Below are positions 11,320 through 22,711 of a stretch of 64,000 nucleotides of DNA, in pieces. The DNA is from Angiostrongylus vasorum (taxonomy: Eukaryota; Nematoda; Chromadorea; Rhabditida; Metastrongylidae): assembly GCA_018806985.1 (NCBI GenBank), contig JADANN010000359.1, forward strand, positions 682,001 to 746,000, read 5' to 3'. The translations under genes and the position numbers were made by a program. A model generated the notes under the pieces. The model did no database searches, had not been told where the DNA came from, and saw only the letters and a program-made list of their open reading frames with translations. Positions within the stretch are counted from its first letter, which is position 1; each line of letters opens with the position of its first letter.

Positions 11320-13870
11320 ACACTCTGCATCCGAGTCCTCGATAGAGAGGACTTGATCATGCAGACAAGAAGGATAAGGTACGACTTCATGGGACTGGCT
11401 TAGATGAAATGACGCCACCCATTCAGCGCCATCTATGACACCAGAGAAGAACTGGTCCTCGAACATGTGACAGTAGAGGAGTCGGCAACTCAGGCGTTCT
11501 CGTCAACACGAGTTTGAATTAGCATCGACCAATTCGAGCAACTAGCACCCCAAATGGAAGGTTTACGACTCGATACCTGACGAAGATGAAGTCAAAGCGT
11601 TCTATTTGGACTTTTAGAAATTGATCGGAGGTGGGAATCCCCAAGTGGAAATCACCATGACATAGTAGACGACATCATAGTGAATCGACGGTTTTGCCTA
11701 ACCGATGTTGCTGTTGTCCCAAAAATTCTTCACGGTATCATATCACTGTCTCCTTCGTGCATGGTACACATTTCTAAGAAAGAAGAAAAAGCCGGAGAAT
11801 TCAAAAAAAACGAGGTTCCAAAAACACCATAAACTGGGAATAATTCAGTTAATTACTCAGCACTTGGGAAGATGTCGTTCTTGATAACATCGACGATGAA
11901 TACGATCCGCTCATCCAACATCTTCACGTTAGCGCTGAGTGCGAAAGTCACCAACAGACAGACGTCTGTCTCCAGAAACACTCGAGCTGATACCGCAGCT
12001 TAGAATCGCTCGAACTATAGGCAACCGCCAATTCACATCCGATCTTACAAAACACAATGCAGACAAGTGATGAAAGAGCACGCTAAAGAAAGAAGAGAAG
12101 CAGTTACGGTCGAAGCTGCAGAGGCCAGAATGAACATTTGTAAAGCCCACCGAAGCTTCGGCAATTGCGAAGCCCAGATGATTGTACTCGACTCCCAGAC
12201 GGAACATTTACAGCTTCTAGAAAGGCACTGGGAGAAGTAACCCACGATTACTACTCGGACTTCTTCAATAGCCACCTCTTTCTGCCCTCATACGAAACGA
12301 AAGAGGTTGGATAGTTGTTCAACCTGTTCTCCCTTCTGAATTCCGGAACACTATTTCATCGGTGAGGAATAGAGCAACACCAGTTCTGTACAGGATAAGA
12401 TTAGAACAATTGAAGAACCTTCCGCCAGTACTCATAAACCAACTAGCTCGGCCCCTTCGCACGTTATCCTTCGGAATGCAGGGTTTCTACTGAATGGAAG
12501 ACCAATTAACAGTGCAGTTGTTTAAGAAGGGTGACCTCCACGATATCGGCAACCACGGTTCAAAGTGCTTCTTCTCTGTCGTCTACAGACTCTTCCCTCG
12601 AGTTATCCTAAACAGGATTGAAACCAAACTGGACAAAATACCGTTCCATGTGAGAAGGAGGGCTTCGAAAAGGATTCAATAATATAGATCACATCAACAA
12701 GAGAAGAAGTCTCGTTGAAGTATCGCGAGTACGACAGACCACTCTGTCTCTGTTCCATCGATTTAAAAAAAAGCTTTTTGATTTAGTTGAAATAGAAGCA
12801 GATATGGAAGCGTTAAACAACAAGGAAATCCGTACTCAGCACATAAAGATACTTTGTGAGGTATATAATAATTTCACCACCAAAATGTCACCATTCTACA
12901 GCGATATTATCGTCAACGTCAAAACAGACGCTAGGAAAAACGATACAATCTCGCCAAAATCATTTACCTACAGCCTCGAGAACGTCATGCGAACACTGGT
13001 GTTGGACAACATAGGAGTGAAGATCGATGTTCGACAATTACACCATGTTCGCTTTGCTGATGATATCGTTCTTGTAGGACCAAGCATTAGTCATACGAAG
13101 CGAATGCTGCCTAAATTTGACAACGCTAGTGGAATGATTGGTTTTCGATTGAATCTCACAAAAATGATGTACGTGAAAAGCATTGCTTTTGTATTCCTCA
13201 TTTGCATTCAATAGCACGAATGTCTTCGAATGCTCGAGCCACATCTACCCACGTCGGGAAGTGAATGTGATGAACGATCCTGGCAACAGAGTTGGTAGTG
13301 AGAATCGAATGACTTCATAAGGTTGTAGGAGCATGGAGGATGTGGTAAAGAGAATAAAGAACATCAGACTTCATGCCACCTCTTTGACTCAACGATTTTT
13401 TCCTGCCCCCAATATTTGCATCAGAAACCTGCCCCCTGATGAAAAAATCACTGAGCATTACTGAACGCACAGTGGAAAGTACAATGCTAGGAGTATCCCA
13501 TGTCACAGAATTAAGGGAAGGAATCCCATTTCTCAGCTACGCTAAGGATTAAAAATTGAACACCTCGTTCTGTTTGCCAAATTGCTGAAGATATGATTGC
13601 TTTGGCACGTTATGCGTATGAACGACAAACGATTGGCACGAGCTGCTAATTCCTGGATTCCTCGCGATGTCAAGGGTGCTGTAAGAAGACCGTCGATTCT
13701 ATGTCAGAGTCCTTCACAGAAAACCAAAAAGAAAAACATGATGCTTAACGAGTTCCTTGAGCATGCATAAACCACTGGGTTACTCTTACACACAACAGAA
13801 AAATGGAAGGTTTATGGCGCCTGTTCGAGTCATTCGACGAGCAACGGAAGGACAGGTGATGCAGGTGACA
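11320..13870 (+). mobile_element. RTE-type LINE, decayed, with intact FADD motif
   Basis: This plus-strand copy is collinear with the element at 3.4-6.5 kb. An endonuclease remnant lies at 11335-11520, linker and RT pieces at 12100-12680 (frame 12494-12682 contains FKKGDLHDIGNHGSKCFFS), and RT with C-terminus at 12804-13700. The catalytic motif FADDIVLVG is intact at 13053-13079, while motif A near 12760 is interrupted by stops. The 3' end near 13870 shows the same GGTGATGCAGGTGA-type repeats. Its 5' end near 11320 is truncated relative to the other copy. Confidence 0.7.
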
Positions 13871-13969
13871 CAGATGATTCCAAGTAATACGTATGTTCTT
13901 CTCTACGTGAATTCGGATTTCTAATTTTTCGAAGCTGTTCATTGGTGGCGATGGAGATGCAGTCCGAAC

Positions 13970-14786
13970 TCCTTATTTGATGAATTGATTGTCTACCACA
14001 TTTCTGAGACCTTCGACGAATAGCTTGTAGTCCTCTGTCGACTGTTTCCTATTTTCCTCGATAGGCTTTCTTTCAGGATATACTCGCCACCAGGATTTGT
14101 ATTGTTCCTCTTGGACAATGATGAGAATTTTTTTCCAGTTTATGGCCCGACCGAGTCTTCGCATTGAGATAGCGGTGCTCAAATGTAGTGCAGAATCCAG
14201 CAACCACGGAAGTACTGAAGAGGCACCATCTTTTGTTCATGGGAAATTGATTATTCTTCGCATGAGTCATCCATATAGAAGAATTCCGTTTCCTACGGCG
14301 ACTTTCTTCGCAAAAAAATGGTTTCCCATTGAAGATGAACGCTATTTAAAGGAGTTCCTGAAAACGGTTTTCATTCCCATTTCGTTCTCCTATTCCAATA
14401 TTCGATGTTTTCTTATTCATTTTTCGGTGGCGTCTCCTTGTCTGTCGTTGAACTCTCCAACAACGAATTTGTAGAAGGAGTTCTCGCTGCGGATTGCTCT
14501 CTCCAGCTGGTTATTAAACGCGTGCAATTTCGCTCTAACCAGCTGTTCAAGTTGACGAGTAACAGCTGGTGACACTGACCGTTTTTTGACGCGCATTTGG
14601 AGACGACGATTGGTCAAGCACGGTGATAGGATTTCGTTTTAGGCGACCACATGGGAAATAGACGGGCGAACGACAAAGCTAACGCCTCCCACATTTCGTA
14701 AAGGAAATTATCCTCCACGGATCACAAAGGGTCCCGTCATCTAACTGACGCATCCGCTCTTCCTGCTTTTCGTCCCTTGTAGGGTG
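13970..14786 (-). mobile_element. LINE endonuclease fragment, second lineage
   Basis: Minus-strand frames carry VVGEFNDRQGDATEK (near 14450), an NKRWCLFSTSVVAGF stretch (near 14220) and RYLNAKTRSGHKLEKNSHH (near 14150). These are blocks of an APE domain (GDFNAxxG, NRRWCLxDxSVVP, DHRxLRAK). The sequence differs from the RTE copies above, so it is a separate lineage. The upstream end is cut by a 390-bp retroposon at 14787. Confidence 0.6.
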
Positions 14787-15165
14787 ATCCCTCCAAACGG
14801 TTTACCGCTTCACCGTGGCTGGGTGGTGCTCCTGGATGTCGGGTTGCGATGTACAGCGGGAAGATTCATTTCCCAGGCAGGCTCTCCTATGCTGAGAAGG
14901 AGTCCAGCTATGAGTAAACCAATACTAATACCAGGATCCACCACCGTAGTGGTATCAAACTAGATGCAAGGTGGCAAATCTCCCTCTGATCCACAAGGGC
15001 TGCGAGTGCTTGTGGTGGAGACGACCTGGAGCAGTCTTTGGCCATGCTGACCTCGGGATTCCAGGGAACCACAATGGCTTAACCAGCAAATCTCCGAAAA
15101 GTGGAGAATATGCTGGGGCTCGCATAACCAGTGAAGATGGCCCGTCCAAGTATCGAGGTAGGTAG
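14787..15165 (+). mobile_element. 390-bp short retroposon, copy c
   Basis: Same head (AACGGTTTACCGCTTCACCG) and body as copy b, with a small internal deletion near 14906. It interrupts or abuts the LINE endonuclease fragment at 13970-14786. Confidence 0.6.
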
Positions 15166-16200
15166 TAGATGGATCACATCTAATTTGACGGGATTGGTGG
15201 CTTCAGAGCGCAAAGGTCGTCGAGTGAAGGAACTCTTTTGGCGTTGGAGGATCACAGAAGCAAGCACCCTCAATGGGGAGTCCTGGAAGTGCTCGATCTG
15301 TCTGTTTACAATGACGTCCCTGTGCAATCCGAGATTTCATGACCTTTCATTGGTTGTCTTACCTCCCGACTTCGTTAATCGGAACGTCCAGTGTGGAGCT
15401 GGCGAGAGATTTGCTGCTCTAACCGTTATAGTTCTCTGGAGCCCCGAGATTAGCGTAATCGAAGCAACCGAAGCACTCCTCATATCGTCATAGCCTCAGA
15501 CTGTCACCGCTCTTGTGGGCTAGAGGATATATGGCACATTGCGACTTTTTTCCACATCAGGATGGCAGTGACTCCTGTTCTTAGCTTGCTTTCAGTTAGG
15601 GCATCCCGATTGCAATGTCCTAAATCTCTTCACCTTGGGGAGACCTTACTCGGGGTTAACACACCGTCTTAGACCGTAGTCAGGCACTCAGAAACACCAT
15701 TAGCAACGTAGAGAGAGACTGTAATCCATTGCAGGGGGTCCTGTAATTATAGTTGAGGTGAATATTAATGCATCTACATGGTTGGTAGCGCTTACCTTAT
15801 AGTTCCTTATCTCTGACGTTATCTCGAACGGCTTTTGGTTCTATAGAGTCATGTTTTTTTGCTTGGTGAGAAATTTGTCACTAAATAGTTTTCTGGACAT
15901 GGGTGGAGCACAGCTGCTAGACTTCTATTTATCCGCGTTTTCCATCGAGTTCTGAGCACCATCTGCTTCACTGTTGGCTGCGTTCCTAAGTATGATATTT
16001 AGCTAAATTTCCTGAAGACTTACAAAATGGGTGGTACAATTGTAATTCACTGGGTGAAAAAACACAGTCGGTGGTTTTTTTCTTGTTGCAGATGTAGATG
16101 TGAATGCTAGTAGTTCAATAAATTCTGATTTTCGGCGCCAATAAGGTAGCATCTTTAAGTAACAAGTGTTGAACCCACAAGGCAATGAGGGATCAAAACC
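15166..16200. other. no identified gene, possible element remnant
   Basis: The sequence from 15166 to about 15750 is less AT-rich than its surroundings and may be part of a mobile element. No domain was recognised on either strand. Confidence 0.25.
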
Positions 16201-16227
16201 CTCAGTGCTTGCTCTGTAGTTTCAACA

Positions 16228-17868
16228 ATGGGATCACAAACACTCATTAACTCATTGCGCCGAACCAGTGTTATTGTTCCAAAGCTCTGTTGTGGTCGTA
16301 TCCATGCAGCAACGAAGGAATACAGGCGTGTTTGTTCAGGTGCAGATGCCAAAGCACGTACTGATTGGTGTTTAGCTTCTGATGTTGTAAGTATGCAGCA
16401 TACAAAGAAAGTATATCGACATGATCCAAAAAATGTCTATTTTAGCTTAATGGCTTTTTTCTTTCCATTTGGAGGGAGGATGAGAATCGAATCCCTGGTG
16501 CTACGACAGGTAGGTCTTCCACACATTTCTGTTCACACTGAGATCCGAGAAATGCAATCACTCAGCATGCTGTAGGGTCGCATAGTGGCGGGAATACCGA
16601 GTGGAAAGTCCCAGGATCGAACTGATTGACCGTGAGTTAGCAGTGGGCTGTCACCACCGAAGGTAACGAAAGCATTGCGTGCAATGCTAAGTCTGACCAT
16701 TGCAGTGACGCAAGACGATGAGGAGTCATCCGCACGGACCCAGCAGCAGAACAGCCAGGTAGTCATGCCATTTGCGCCACTGCAGGTTAGTTTCGTATGC
16801 AGTTCTGTACGAGATTGGTCGCTAACGTATTCGGTAATTCACGGGGTGTTTGCATGTGCCATCTCACTCACGATTGCAATTCATTTCAAACTTTCAAATT
16901 TTTGGAACAAATCTCAACGCACATACATTATTACGGCAGTGCTAAAACAAAATTTTTAACGAGCAGACATTTCTGGATTACTTCGTAGATCACGTTTAGA
17001 GGACTAGGAAAAAAGAAACGTAACAGCTTTTTTGTAGTGGATTGTCATGCCTACTTGTTCAAAAAAAACGATGTGTCGCAAGTGATTTGCAACAAGTTCC
17101 CTGTTTACAACGAAAGTTTTGCAGCAACACCCACAAAGGCCAGAAAGCGCTAATTCTTCTCATGAGCGGAATTCTGAACCCGTTTACTATTCGGATAATT
17201 CGATGGGACGTAAGAGACCATGGGAAGCACAGACTTTCAGTGTGGTAGGTAACTGCGGTTGTGTTAATGCACTTGTAGTTGTTATTGTACTATTTTTGAT
17301 ATTTTGACGGACTTAAAGTATATAATCGTACGAAAAATGTTACAGAGCACTGATTTTGGTAGCAAACGCCCACGACTGCAAAACAAAGATGATCTAGTCT
17401 CGGTGAGAACAGTAGTTGAACTAGAAAGGAAAGCTCTATAGATCAAAAAATAGTGGAATTCAACAGAGGTTGCAGAAATTATGAACCGTTTAATATTCAC
17501 CTAATCAAAGTTTCCAAACCTTCGAATATGAAAGCATACTTTTCCATTATCAATGAGAGTAAGACAAGATATTTTTAGACCCAACCTAATCATACGGCGC
17601 TTCTGTCGGGGCCATTGTACTACAAGGATTGCGTGCCAGGTGAGATGCTTACACTGAAGTGGAGCTACGTTTATGTTTTCTTTAATTTAGTATATGTTTA
17701 GTCACATCCTTAGAGACAAATGTCCAGTTTACAAACGGCAATTATATTTAGGAAGCGAAATGTCGCGGATCCGTCGACGCGTTAGAAGTGATGCGAGAAT
17801 GCACGCATTCGTCTAAGGTTCTCCTCGTTCAGAAACCAACAACAGTTTGTGTGAAGGGCTTGATATAA
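16228..17868 (+). CDS. unrecognised six-exon gene, 198-residue product
   Basis: Six exons can be joined with consistent phase: 16228-16386, 16446-16509, 16706-16785, 17125-17244, 17346-17402 and 17752-17868 (stop TAA). Every junction has GT/AG; examples are GTT|GTAAGT, CAG|GTTAGT, gttttgcag|CAA and atatttag|GAA. A likely trans-splice acceptor (ctctgtag) lies 8 bp before the ATG, and an AATAAA signal lies at 17935-17940. The predicted protein has a basic, cysteine-containing N-terminus, an acidic and glutamine-rich middle (DDEESSARTQQQ), two basic clusters (GRKRPWEA and GSKRPRLQ) that could be nuclear localisation signals, and a C-terminus with VLLVQKPTTVCVKGL. I do not recognise the family. 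An upstream coding exon cannot be excluded. Exon 3 has an alternative donor at AGCCAG|GTAGTC. The gene converges with the minus-strand gene ending at 18032. Confidence 0.6.
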
Positions 17869-17934
17869 GTTAATCTTCCAAAAAAAGTCATGTATAAAGC
17901 GGTTTAAAACTAAGAGCGTAGCAGAACTCCTTAA

Positions 17935-17940
17935 AATAAA
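17935..17940 (+). terminator. AATAAA polyadenylation signal
   Basis: A canonical AATAAA lies 67 bp downstream of the TAA of the six-exon gene, which is a usual distance for a nematode 3' end. Confidence 0.5.
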
Positions 17941-18031
17941 TGATATCTATCGGCATGGTACTTCTTCAACGACACTTTCCCAGGAAACAAATGATGGTTT
18001 CATTTTCCACACAAACGACGCCACTCCCCCA

Positions 18032-18927
18032 TCACGATAGATGACATGCTCCGGTTATGTTTTCCAGAACTGTTTTAAGGAATTGAAGGAGCTCGTCTTT
18101 TGTCTCCAGCGATCCAATTGCCAAGTCCGCCGTGTATGTAGAAATTCTTGAAGTTAACAAATAGTGCAATAAAAATAATGCCGTTATTACATAATCGTGT
18201 GTAGAAAGCAAAGTTGCAAAAAGTATGCGTTTTTTAGCGTTAGAACATTTTACTACTTCATTAATTGCCAAAGATAAGCCTGGAACAATTGCAACTTGAC
18301 GGAGAAGAGCTACACGACAGAGCTGTAAGTACTCGCCGTTGCATGAGGACGGCACTACAGTTGTCAGAAGATGGCTAATTGAATTTGCTCTAGGACTTAA
18401 AAGGAGAGGAAGATATGTTCGACTAGAGCTGGCGATTCTGGAGTGAGCTTAGCCAAAAAAGAGTGTCTCTGGAGTGAAAGAAGAAAGTGCGTTTTGTGAT
18501 TCAAATCCGATGTGGTAAGAAAGAAATACCCCTCATATCTATTTCTTGTTCCAAGTACTGCGTTGTTAGTTTCTTAAAAGAAACAGTGGCACTACAGCAA
18601 ACAAACAGCTGAAGGAAAATATGCTACAGTGGGAATTCGACAATACGATGAACTGATAGCAGAACTCATTCTTCCCCGAGAAGATTTCAGTGTCCGAACT
18701 CTCAACCACGGTCTCCGGTAGAGTGGGTAATGAAGCACGAGACATGCAGCGTTCGTGATTTCATAAAGATGGTAGCAATGATTCTTAGAAAACGCATGAG
18801 CTCGCCGTCGAGTATATTCGGCCCCTCACAGGAGAGCGTGATGAGAGTGTACATGTTTTTGGCCCACTACCAAAAGCCGTAAACATGAATAACGTTTCCA
18901 AGATCGACTTACTATTAACCTCGCCAT
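18032..18927 (-). CDS. unrecognised four-exon gene, 187-residue product
   Basis: The model joins 18927-18913 (ATG, MARLI, donor ATA|GTAAGT), 18866-18707, a 25-nt microexon 18652-18628 and 18395-18032 (stop TGA). Phases agree (0, 1, 2). The last exon alone is an open frame of about 120 codons rich in leucine and alanine (for example LCRVALLRQVAIVPGL and ATLLSTHDYVITALFLLHYLL), ending in an amphipathic helix-like stretch (KDELLQFLKTVLENI). It looks helical, perhaps repeat-like, and no signal peptide is obvious. I do not recognise the family. The microexon and the weak acceptor of exon 2 (tttggtag) are the least secure parts. The start codon lies only about 30 bp from the end of a Penelope-like element. 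Confidence 0.45.
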
Positions 18928-19108
18928 TGGTTTACAAATCGGTTGCTCTCCTTTTGCTCTAGCCAAACTGCTCTAGCAAGGCAACAAATTATCGCAAAGT
19001 TTTGCCATAACGTTATTTATCTGTCGTTCTCTTTTTCACAGCAATCGCGAGGTTGTTATTCAGCACACGTTTGTTTCCTTATGCAAGTAACACGTACAAA
19101 CCAATGGT

Positions 19109-19144
19109 AGCTGACGTTTCGGTAGTTTCGCCCTCTTAAGAGCC
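19109..19144 (-). ncRNA. hammerhead-like motif in PLE left arm, core mutated
   Basis: Stem I GGCT/AGCT, core CTTAAGA (G5 changed to T), a short GGG...ACC stem II and GAAACGTC follow each other. It is the inverted partner of the motif at 20633. Probably inactive because of the G5 change. Confidence 0.4.
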
Positions 19145-20632
19145 CGGAAGGGTGCATTAATACGCAACTTGCTAGGTCAAACGCTTCAACAGCACATAGA
19201 GAAAGATGAAAATCTGAATAATAATCACATGATTCCAGGCTTCTTGAAAAATCCACTTTTTTTTGCCTGCCTTCGACCGAGGAAGAACAGCCGCTCAGAG
19301 TCGCATATGGTTGATGACTGCACCACCCCACATCAAAAGTCAATTCGGAGACATGGGGGTAAATCACGTGTCATTTCAGGGCATTCTTCCTTGCTATTCA
19401 TTCTCACACTCTTGGCATTTTTCCAAAAACCCTTGGGAAGTTTGCGCGTTGGTGTTTTAGTCTCCCGTGCGGTGATAGCGATTTTTACATCAATATCGGC
19501 TCCACTGCGTTTTTTGTATTCTATGCGTGCCTTGTGGGCTACTTTGTTTCGGTTTTCGTTTGCCATCTAGGTGCTCTTTTATACGGGTACATAAAGGTCT
19601 GCCTTTTTGCCAACAGATTCATCTCCGCAGATACTACAAGAGATCAGGTAGATCGTACCTGAACTCATGCAGTCACCGTCCCTGTCGTAAGGGGCGATTT
19701 ACGCAATTTGGTGTTTCACATAGACGGTCATACAGGCGGTTACGAACCAACTAACGACGTAGAGTATCCATTGGTATTTCAACTACCGCTACCGAGTCCT
19801 CTAGACCTGTCCTTCTTAAGCACCGTTTAATAGCTACGCTTACTTCATCGATAATAAAAAGGCAACATAAACGGGACTTTCTTTTTGGCCATGTGTTTCG
19901 CTTGGGCGCGTCGCTCTCCTTCTATACTTGTCTCGTGGGGTTAATATTTCGTAGCCATTGGATATGGCTATTTGCCGAGCCAAGTCGCGCGATTTTTTCC
20001 TTTAGTTCCCTGGTTGTGCACACAGAGGTGGCTGTTCGAAACATGTTTCTCACAAGCGCCCTCTTGGTGTGTGAAGGGTGGGAAGAAAGGAAATGAACGA
20101 GGATGTTCTTGTTACTTGGCTTTCGGTACCACTTTGTCAGGTAACCGCTACTTGGTAGGTTTATTTGGACGTTTAAAAACGGAAGCCAGTTTTTTCTCGG
20201 TTTCTCCCGGGTGAACTTAATGTACTCAGACTGCTCGTTCAATAATTCAAAGCATTTGTCCATCTCCTCCTGCGTAGAGAAGATAACAAAACAATCATTT
20301 ATATGTCTGCAGTAGACTAGTGGCCGGAGACCGAGAACGGGGCTTCTACTTTAGACATAAACGCAAGGGCAAGCTTGGTGAAGAGGAAGAATGTTCTAAG
20401 ATAACACGTGATGCAGCCTCATCTCTCAGAATCGATTTTTTGATGAGGGGTGGTGCAGTCGTCAACCATATGCGATTCTCAGCGGCTGTTCTTTCTCGGT
20501 GGAAGACAGATGAAAAAGCGGTGGGTTTCTCGAGAAGCCGTTGATTTTGTAATTATCGTTTAGTTTTTCATCTTTCTGCTTGTGCTGTTGAAGCGTTTGA
20601 CCTAGTAAGTTGCGTATTAGTGTACCCTTCCA

Positions 20633-20668
20633 GGCTCTGAAGAAGGGGATACTACCGAAACGTCATCT
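20633..20668 (+). ncRNA. hammerhead-like motif in PLE right arm
   Basis: The core CTGAAGA and the GAAACGTC half are intact. Stem I is weakened (GGCT against ATCT) and stem II is short (GG...CC). CAACCTCG lies about 45 bp downstream. Confidence 0.45.
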
Positions 20669-20890
20669 ACTGTTGTGTCGTATGTGCTATTTGCATAAGG
20701 AAGTAAACGTGTGCTGAATAACAACCTCGCGATTGCTGTGAAAAAGAGAACGACAGATAAATAACGTTATGGCAAAACTTTGCGACAATTTGTTTCCTTG
20801 GTAAAGCAATGCTTGGCTTGCGTAAGAGGCCTATCGAACGGCCACGCCGGATAGACAATTAGCTGGCGCAGGCACAAAGTCAATTTTTAG

Positions 20891-21397
20891 ATGGAAAATA
20901 TTATGTCTTGGCAAAAGAAAATCGATTCGCTAAGTAAATTATTACAGAATGCAAACGTAGTGTCATTTGTATTTCCTAAAGAGGTGAAGGATAAAATGCT
21001 TGGCGCTGATCAACTCCTTGACTCCTTTTCGTCATGGATCGTCTTTCAAACAAAAAAGCAATGAATAAGTGGGAGTTTCGCAACGATGGTCCTCTTGAGC
21101 GCAGCGTTGTTGTTTGAAGCTTCGACGTCTTTGCTAGAAAACTTCAAAATCTGATATTTCTTTCATACTTCTTTAAAGTTTTGGTTGTAAGCACAGTTGA
21201 AATTGAAAGAGTACTGTATGAAGCTTATACATGTGATTAAACCTAAAAGTGACAACCTCTTATTATACGAATGTGTAAAATTCTCAGTTCTCTACTCTGG
21301 TGATCGAGAAATTATTGCTAGCTATAAGAAAAGGCCAGGGTCGGATGTAAAAGACAGGGTTGAAGAAATGTTGACCTTGATGTCGGGTAGAAATTAG
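20891..21397 (+). CDS. unrecognised small gene, about 116-residue product
   Basis: An acceptor-like caatttttag abuts the ATG at 20891, as expected for a trans-spliced nematode mRNA. The first open segment (MENIMSWQKKIDSLSKLL onward) runs to a stop at 21062. A second open segment, 21197-21397, follows a gtaagcacag acceptor and ends SGRN-stop, with AATAAA at 21437-21442. Joining codon 50 (21040) to 21197 keeps frame but needs a non-consensus donor (ATC|GTCTTT), so the internal junction is uncertain. Both segments are polar and helix-prone (DRVEEMLTLMSGR near the end). I do not recognise the family. The 5' end lies about 55 bp from a Penelope-like element. Confidence 0.45.
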
Positions 21398-21436
21398 AAA
21401 AAAATTCTTGAATCCAGCTTTTCAATGGAATGAATG

Positions 21437-21442
21437 AATAAA
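21437..21442 (+). terminator. AATAAA polyadenylation signal
   Basis: AATAAA occurs 40 bp after the TAG at 21395-21397, supporting a transcript end for the small gene upstream. Confidence 0.4.
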
Positions 21443-21616
21443 ACCGTGGGATTTTCTAGACACCACTAAGGAACACTCTTACCCGATGGCATTTATGGCC
21501 AAGATCGTGACGATAAGGTTCCTGCGAAACGAATGTGAAGTAATCACAATCTTAACCTTTTTGTTTACTGCCTATTCTTTTTAATGGCAAAATATGTTGC
21601 GAAATATAACTTCTGT

Positions 21617-21724
21617 AATGAGATATTTGCAAAACTCCAGACCGCAGGTGTCTGCCGCGGAGTAACGCGTTCACCACCACACCATGCGGGTCCTTCCGGA
21701 GTTTTGCAAATATCTCAGCATTAT
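21617..21724. mobile_element. palindromic MITE, shortened
   Basis: The inverted ends AGATATTTGCAAAACTCC and GGAGTTTTGCAAATATCT are almost adjacent, with about 70 bp of family sequence between them. This is an internal-deletion copy of the MITE at 27145. Confidence 0.6.
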
Positions 21725-22322
21725 AGAATGTGAAGTGGTTTCTATGTGGACAGAGCGTTCGGACACATAATATTTCTCGAAGGCAAAAGCGTCCTGTTAT
21801 CAGTGTTCCAGATCTGATCACCGTCTTCCGTGCGAAGAGTTGCTTTAGCCATGAGTTGGAGAAAAAAAAGTACTGCCATCGTTCACGAAAAACGAAACAA
21901 GTGCATGACGAGCATAACGAGCATATTCTCAATAAAATTCTCTCCCTATTTCAATAGCAGATAAATGTAGACCCACTCAAGGACTACAAGTTGTTATCGA
22001 AGGACTTGAAACTTGTGCCGAACTCGTCTCAGTTCTTCAAAAATTGTGCTTAGACCGCAACTGCAACAAAATGAGAAGGTGCTCGAAAAAGGAAATGACG
22101 CTAAAGCTTGATTCTAATGCAACATATCTAACACGGCTAATAATAAGTGCCAGCCGTAGAAGATCTTTGCAGGAGGATGTACAATGGTAAAGGCAAAAAA
22201 AAAGTTATTGGGAGCAGCTCAACGATCTAGTCTGAAGAAGTGCTGTTGGAATCTGTGCCACTGTAATGCTCCACCATCCGCCCTGAAAAACGACGATAGG
22301 AATATCACTAAATCCTACCGTG

Positions 22323-22711
22323 TTACTTGATACTTGGTACTTGAATGGCCCGTCCTCACTGGTTGTGTGGGCCCCAGCACAATCTCCATTTTTTCGGAGA
22401 TTTGTTGGTTAAGCCATTGCGGTTCCCTGGAATCCCGAGGTCAAGCTGGCGAAAGTCTGCCCAGGTCGTCACCACCACAGGCAGTCGCAGCCCTTGTGGA
22501 TCAGAGAGAGATTTGCCACTATGCGACTTTGATACCAGGACGGTGGTGCATCCTAGTATTGGTTTACCCTTAGCTGGGCTTCCTGATGGAAACGTCGGAC
22601 TCATCTTGGGAGACCCTGCTGAGGGACGAATTCCTCCGCTGTACATCGCAGCCCGACACCCAGGAACACCTCCCAGCCACGATGAGGTGGTAAGCCATTG
22701 GGAGGCGTGTT
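22323..22711 (-). mobile_element. 390-bp short retroposon, cop d
   Basis: Inverted copy beginning with ACTTGATACTTGGTACTTG and ending at the head sequence near 22711. CGTGTTA occurs on both sides, a possible short target duplication. It lies directly before the LINE RT fragment. Confidence 0.6.

Larger units (their letters stand above)
18955..20835 (-). mobile_element. Penelope-like element with inverted ends
   Basis: Minus-strand frames from about 20330 carry the end of a Penelope-type reverse transcriptase: a catalytic region reading HINDCF instead of YxDDCF, then FELLNEQSEYIKF, WLPFLNVQINL and TKWYRKPSNKNILVHFLSSH. A GIY-YIG endonuclease follows near 19690-19340 (TIYLIS, CGDE, and a tail with KSVRMNSKEECPEMTRD). 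The element is flanked by inverted arms of about 450 bp, 18955-19400 and 20375-20835. The right arm repeats the end of the GIY-YIG domain and 3' end in the opposite direction. Each arm holds a hammerhead-like motif. The RT N-terminus is missing and both domains are frame-broken, so this copy is not active. Confidence 0.75.
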
